DNA of 64,000 bases from Cryptomeria japonica (taxonomy: Eukaryota > Streptophyta > Pinopsida > Cupressales > Cupressaceae), in the NCBI RefSeq assembly GCF_030272615.1, contig NC_081407.1, forward strand, positions 147,313,744 to 147,377,743, given 5' to 3'. Each line of letters begins with the position of its first letter. Position 1 is the stretch's first letter. Below, piece after piece: positions 58,701-64,000 of the stretch. The notes under the pieces are model-generated. The model did no database searches. It saw only the letters and a program-made list of their open reading frames with translations, and was not told where the DNA came from. The translations under genes and the position numbers were made by a program.

Positions 58701-59394
58701 GCCAAGGGTTGGGTGATGGATGAGTGGATTTCATGGCTAAAGTCAGAAGGCTCTCGTCTTTTAAGTTCAATAGTTGGGTTATTGGAAGATTTTGAAGTAA
58801 TCCAAAGTCAAATGCGAGATGTAAAAAATTCATTATCTCAAGAGATCGAAAATATTGAGAAGAGTACTACCCTTTGGAGAAAAATGGAGGACTTTTGAGT
58901 AGATGTCCTCGTTGAAAATAAAGTGATTCACACAAGGAAAAAATATATCTAGATTTTGTTGCTATTGTCTCATAAGAAAGAGACAATAAGGTTGATGATT
59001 GCAGAGTTAGATTGAGAGAGGAAGGAAGGTTATGATGAGATCGACCTTATTTCTACTAGAATTGCTGATCTTCCTTGTTATCTGTATGATGACAATCAGA
59101 ATCTCGTTACTAGTGATGCCATCACACATGAATTCCTTTCCCTAATGGATCACTGCATGGGACAGGATTTCTCACTTGGTGCATTTGATAATTTATTGGA
59201 GATCCAAGTCTGTTTTGAGGTCCTCGCATCCATGCTGAAAAATGAGAAAAAAGAAATATGTAAAGGCCGAGGATACAATTTCCCATGTTCTTGTGATCAT
59301 AGATTCTACCCCAATGCCAGACCAAGCAGAGATGAAGGCCATCTTGACTAAGTTCAAGTAATTCCATAAATCCAATGAGGAGGAGAAAGATGAA
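55751..59394 (+). pseudogene. Long decayed reading frame of unrecognised family
   Basis: About 1,200 codons can be followed from ATG 55751 (MSRPPHNKPEPSPRQ). The first part (to 57091) is one frame with stops at 56084 and 56600 and looks globular (IGHVSIKEFIGRVEKAP, YFQTWMCYYMNIIRKGAARINW, FYITSYLVYVATSMRQYPGL). A +1 shift near 57065 leads to FEDVWVNYQDEEDIRRMYF. From 57400 it is low-complexity, acidic and Ser/Thr-rich with basic KRKK stretches, then probably coiled-coil (58500-58900). A second shift near 59265 gives SHVLVIIDSTPMPD and a C-terminal NEEEKDE. About ten stops interrupt it. There are no RT, integrase or gag motifs. It may be a lineage-specific mobile-element protein or a decayed host gene; the function is unknown. 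Confidence 0.65.
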
Positions 59395-59878
59395 TAAAGT
59401 GTCCCCTTTTTTGACACTTTCTTTTCATGTATTTGCATTGTTAGATGTTGCTAGTTTTCTCACAGTTGCACATTTTCTTATTGTTGTAGTTGTAGTCAAG
59501 TGGGACTGTGCAATTGAATTAGTTAACTATGCCCACATTTTTCTCCATTCTTTTCCTATTTGGGGAGGACCCTCATATGTAAATATTTTTTTTTTTATGC
59601 TTAGAAAAACTCTACCAAATTTTTATCTCAATCAAGACTTTGTGCGTTTGATGTAAAAGGTGGGATTCAAGGAAATAAAGATAACAACTCTCTTGTTTCC
59701 AAACTTTGTGTTGGACTCTAATTTTTCATTGTGATTGGAATAATTCTTATGTTTATTTCTTATAATTGTTCTTTATGATCTTGGATATTTGGTTAAATTG
59801 TTATAGTTTATGAAAGAGCTTTCCAATTGTGCAAATAGACTTTGTGCTCCTTGCATATTTGGGAAAATTTTTGATATT
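59395..59878 (+). other. AT-rich region downstream of the unknown frame
   Basis: No gene. AATAAA-like signals occur at about 59393 and 59674, so the 3' end of the preceding transcript could lie here. It is cut by the solo LTR at 59884 and continues after 60995. Confidence 0.55.
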
Positions 59879-59883
59879 AAGTG

Positions 59884-60990
59884 TGTTGGTATTATGGATG
59901 TGTTGCATTGGTTTTGTCATTGATGTCAACACTTGTCAACACTTGAGAACACTTGGAGATCTTTGGTTATGTTCACCAGCATATTCAGTGACTTATGCAC
60001 AGTCACCGGTATCTGGTTCACCAGAAGGTTATATTGTTCACCAAAAGGTTATATTGTTCACCGACACTAAGGATGATCTGTTATCATTTGGAGATTACTT
60101 GGTTATGTCAAAGACATTATTTGAACACTTGGTTTTGGTGATTTAATTATTGGCACAATCGAGTTTGCATATTTGTTGTTACCGACAAATAGGTCTAGGC
60201 TATGGATCGGCAAGCGTTATCTATTCCAGATCAGCATGACACGTTATGGAGATGATTTGTTATTGTTGTAAATGCATTGAGCCGACATCATGCATCACAT
60301 ATTGATTCACTTGTAATTGATTTTATTGTAATATCCTAGTGAGCTGACCTACACATTTGGTCTTAGGTCTTGGTATGTATGTAAGATCTCATATGTGAGA
60401 TTAAGTAGTAGTAGAGGAGTGTGGAAAAGGATGGTAATAAGGTATATGCGAATATAAGCAGAGCTATGCATGCAGACATTATTTGAAGATTCAAGGAAGG
60501 TATGAGGAAGGCAATATGAACTTGACCACTACTGAATCCAGCATATGAAGATGCTATTTTGAGCAGTACATTATCATTGGATTTAACCATCCAATTGTAG
60601 TCAGTGTGACTCCCATTTTGTGATTGAGCATTGAGCTCTAGGCAGTTGGCCTTTCTACATGTGCAGACCCCATTTGTACACACATACTATCTACAGTAGT
60701 ATCATTTGATTGTGGGTAAGGTTTCCCACTGTGGTTTTTCCCCTTATAGGGTTTCTACATACAAATAACTATGTCATGTGTTGTGTATGTTATTTGTCTT
60801 TCTGTTTCATGCATTAAACTTTACCGGTATTGCAATTAACTGTTAAACTGTCTACTGACATTAAATCTTGGTTTATCGGTATTATGCACTAAGTTTGGTT
60901 AAGTTAGTTCTAGTTTGAAATTAATAGACAACCGATTCACCCTCCACCCCCAACCCCCCCGCCCCTCTCAGTTGCCTTCGAGACCTAACA
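59884..60990 (+). repeat. Solo copia LTR (A-related family) with perfect target duplication
   Basis: 1107 bp, TGTTGGTATTATGG ... GACCTAACA. It aligns along its length with the copia A LTRs but is more diverged. AAGTG flanks both sides (59879-59883 and 60991-60995). No primer site, polypurine tract or internal region is present, so it is the product of LTR-LTR recombination. It has a small duplication of TTCACCARAAGGTTATATTG near 60020-60060. Confidence 0.93.
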
Positions 60991-60995
60991 AAGTG

Positions 60996-61348
60996 ATTAG
61001 TGGTAGGATTTGTATTGATGTTGTTACTAGTAGTTTAAAGGATTGAGAATTTAAACTTGAAGACTTTGGGCTGCAAGTTAAGTTTCTTATTATTCGTAAT
61101 AATTAGTTTAAGCTAGTGTTACATTCAAGGAAGACTTTTATGCTTCTTGATTGTAAGTTTTAGCATAGTTTGTTGGATTTATTTGTTCATTTCTTTGAAT
61201 ATCTAAAGGGATAGATAATTGTAAAAAAGTGAAGTGAGAATACATAAACTCTGAAAAAAGAGAGTTATGTGGCCAACACCTACCACAGATTTTAATTTCT
61301 TGTTAATTAGAGAAGAAATTTCAAAGGGAACCTCCCCTTGATGAGAGG
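60996..61348. other. AT-rich flank, no gene seen
   Basis: Continues the sequence interrupted by the solo LTR. No coding potential or repeat structure was recognised. Confidence 0.5.
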
Positions 61349-62624
61349 TGTAGACACATAAAAGTAATTATTTTTAATTACTTTTAATTCCTCACATAAT
61401 TAATTAATTAATTATGTTATTCTCCTCAATATTAATTAAATATAATTAATATTGTCACTATAGTATGTGACTGATTTATTTAATAAATCAATCCCTTTCT
61501 TTATTCTTCTAAAAGATTAAATCCTCACAAATCTTCCTCTTGGCTAATTAATTTCAATTAATTAGTTCCTACAAACCATCTTCTTAATTCATCATTAACC
61601 TAATAAAGTCTTCTAGAAATTCCCTAAACTCACTTAACCTTACTCTTCTAATTTTTAAGTCTCTCCACTCATTCTCTCTCCTAGTCAAATCCTCCTACAA
61701 ATCCTAATCCCACCTAAAATTTTCTTTAATCCCCCTCCTAATGAGTTACTAATGGCTAATCATCATGATTAGCCACAAAGTCAACTCCTTGTCCCTTCCA
61801 TCCAACCACTAGCTTTTAATGCTCTTTTCCTAGGTGAATGTGAGATCTTCAAAATCTCACAATCCTCTAGGCATCTCCTCTCCCAAGGAATTTTTAATTC
61901 CTTCTTATTCCTCCAATCCCCATGATTATCCCTTTTTAGAGAATTTTAAATTCCTCCTCCCCATTCTTCAAGGAATGTCATATCCCTTGCTCCTCTCAAG
62001 GCACATTGGGAAGTCTTCCCAATGCACTTTGCTCTTCTCAAGGTACCTTGGGAAGTCTTCCCAATGTACCTTGAGGAGTGTGGAGACAATAAATTACTTT
62101 AAGGAATATCTCTTGGTCTCCACACCCTCTCTTGGGCCTTGTGGGAGCTCACAAGCAATCCTAGCCCTTCATCTTGAATCCATCCTAGCCATCCATTTTT
62201 CCTCTCCTCTTCCTATAAATTGAGGATGTCATCCCTTCATTTTTCATCTCCAAGTTTAGTAATCTTATGCTATCCTTTTGAGCCTAGGAAATCATCTTGG
62301 CAACCTTATCATGTTCAAATCATATCTCATTCACACTTGATCATTTCATCCTTATCATCTTCCAAATCCATTCCAATTGTGCACAACATTGGAGAGCCAT
62401 CTACATCAAGCAAGCAAGAAGAGCACATCAAGTGGAGCATCACTAAGGGGTGCCTTCACTTCATCAAGCTCAATCTGAGGGAGAGGTATAAGGTTTTGTG
62501 AGGTATATGCATCTTATTCATGTTTTCATGTGTTTTGGAGTTATGTCTTTGATTTCATATGATTATATGTTTGATTTGCATGCTTATTAACTAATCCAAC
62601 TCACCGGCCTTTTTCCCCTCTTCA
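61349..62624 (+). repeat. 5' LTR of the right-hand Tat-like element
   Basis: Begins TGTAGACACATAAAAG and ends CTCTTCA immediately before the conserved primer block, giving 1276 bp. The first 150 bp hold short AT inverted repeats (TTAATTAA-type and GATTTATTTAATAAATC), similar in style to the other Tat LTR. 61990-62075 repeats CAAGGYACMTTGGGAAGTCT twice. A TATA-like CTATAAAT lies at about 62213. Confidence 0.75.
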
Positions 62625-62645
62625 TTCTAGCACGCCCGGTGGGAC
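62625..62645 (+). promoter_or_regulatory. Probable primer binding region of the right-hand element
   Basis: TTCTAGCACGCCCGGTGGGA aligns base for base with 34487 onward, apart from two changes. Confidence 0.72.
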
Positions 62646-64000
62646 CCACGTCCCTAAGAACTAATGTTTTTTATGAGTTTTTGTGAGTTGTGAGACATAG
62701 GTTTTGGAATAGTGCGACTGCAGAAAAAAAATAAAAAAATCTTTGGCGGCTCTCTATTTCAGTGTGAGTGCTCTGCGCTTTCTCCCATCTCCTCTTCATT
62801 CTTCTTCTTCTATCTATCTTATATTTCTTTTCTGTTTCTATTTTAGCATGACAGCTCTATGATTAGCATGAGCATTTTTGTGAAAATTTGAATTCCTGTT
62901 ATCTGCTTTGTTTAATTTTAATAATCTATCTAAATGCAGGAATTAATTAAAAATTTTGTTTCTATGCGATCCTCATTTCTGTTTCTTTTATGTTCCTGCG
63001 TGATCCTCATTTTTGTAAAAATTCAAATTTGAAATTTTTAGGCATTAACTGTGTTTTCAATTTTTAAGCACTTAGGCTTAATTAGGGGGATAAATGAATC
63101 ATTGTCTTTTGTGTTTGTGGAAAGTGTGAAAGTAGGAGAGTATGCTCTTGTCTATCTAGACAATCAGAAATCCAGACCTTTGGCACTTTTCTATCTATTT
63201 AGCACAACTGTCTGCTCTGTTATCTGTTCTGTTTAATTAAAGAAGTAAAATTTATTCTATTTTTTCTCCATATCTCCTTTATCTTCACTCCATTTTCCTC
63301 CAAACTTCACTAGATCCCCCGCATTGCCATTTTGCACATTTCCTTCTTTGGGGGCCTTATCCCAAAATCCACTTTTTGAAGCCCAAAATCCCACATTCCT
63401 CTATTTTTAGGGTTTGCCATAACTCCTTCCCCTTTTATCCAATCACCTCCAGATTTTCCCATATTGTCCATCTCCAACTTTTGCTTCTTTGTCCCTCTTG
63501 GACAAATTTTTCCATTCCTTCATCTCTCCTCCAAAATCCCCATTTTTTTGCTTGCTTATCCCTTGGAAAGTAGCAAAAACCTAGTCAAACACCATTTACC
63601 CATCAAATTTTCCTCCAAATCCACATTTGTCATTAGTAAGAAAATTTTTATTCATGTTTTTCTACTTATTCCCAAAAATTCAAAAAAATTAATATTTTTG
63701 TCATTTTGTTGTCTTTTGCAGGACACTTGTTGAAGACTCCATTTTTCAAACTACTAATCAAGTTGTTTTGCAGGTTGCCTAAAAAATCCGCCAAACACTG
63801 TGCATTTATTTAAATTAGGCACCTAGATATTAATTAAAATGGAATGAACCATTGTCTTATGTGTCTTTAAGAAAAGCGTAAAGGTAGGAGAGTATGCTCT
63901 CATCTTACTAGACGATCAGAAATCCAGACCCTCCAACCTTTTCTTATTTGATTGCATGTTTACCTCTAGCAGGCCTGCCCTCCCAACTTTCTCTTTGAGA
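62646..64000 (+). other. Leader of the right-hand element with a 120-bp direct repeat
   Basis: No gene is supported. Segments at about 63066-63185 and 63814-63935 are direct repeats sharing CATTGTCTTWTGTGT, GTAGGAGAGTATGCTCT and CAGAAATCCAGACC. The start of this repeat also occurs in the other Tat leader at about 35198. Confidence 0.7.

Larger units (their letters stand above)
61349..64000 (+). mobile_element. Second Tat-like gypsy element, 5' LTR and leader only
   Basis: An LTR beginning TGTAGACAC, a primer region like that of the 33718 element, and a long leader run off the right edge. No coding domain is inside the window, so the family is inferred from the ends and leader similarity. Confidence 0.75.

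Noticed and set aside
61834-62501. Ser/Pro-rich frames inside the right-hand LTR
   Set aside because: They fall within an LTR with CT-rich composition and an internal repeat, with no domain.

Overview
The window is repeat-dense plant nuclear DNA, almost entirely nested LTR retrotransposons. No intact host gene, rRNA, tRNA or CRISPR array was seen. The long LTRs, tRNA-iMet-type primer sites (TGGTATCAGAGC), Ty1/copia and Ty3/gypsy polyproteins, deep nesting and heavy C-to-T decay suit a large-genome seed plant. A gymnosperm is plausible, but the sequence does not prove it.

Nesting can be read exactly. A minus-strand Ty1/copia element (B) occupies 1-3342 and resumes at 31239. Its gag is split by a plus-strand copia element (A, 3343-31238, LTRs of about 1065 bp, site copies AGGGT/AGGGC). 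Element A is split in its protease/pre-integrase region by a 21.2 kb Ty3/gypsy array (5785-26981) flanked by a perfect 5-bp duplication, AATTA. The array has the form LTR-internal-LTR-internal-LTR (LTRs 3741, 3749 and 3839 bp; both internal domains 4934 bp).

Right of B lies an LTR (31504-32985) that is 5' LTR to B and also abuts the polypurine tract of another minus-strand copia element (C). C runs 53685 to 48514 and then 33717 to 32986. Its RNase H is interrupted by a 14.8 kb Tat-lineage Ty3/gypsy element (33718-48513, identical-length 769-bp LTRs). That element encodes gag, protease, a G-patch, RT, two RNase H domains and integrase. Its long 3' region carries, antisense, a decayed two-exon gene with a plant-mobile-domain-like protein.

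From 53686 come an inverted repeat, an array of about 14 TTTAAA-centred palindromes, a decayed long reading frame of unrecognised family (55751-59394), a solo copia LTR with perfect duplication AAGTG (59884-60990), and the 5' LTR and leader of another Tat-like element that leaves the window.

The most unusual signals are repeat structures outside the proteins: (1) seven tandem hairpins at 46553-46825 with compensatory stem changes and a constant 15-nt loop; (2) arrays of a roughly 20-bp-spaced motif near CGTCTGTG in the Tat leader, with the reverse complement arrayed in its 3' region; (3) the palindrome array upstream of the unknown gene; (4) GC-rich hairpin clusters inside each giant gypsy LTR.
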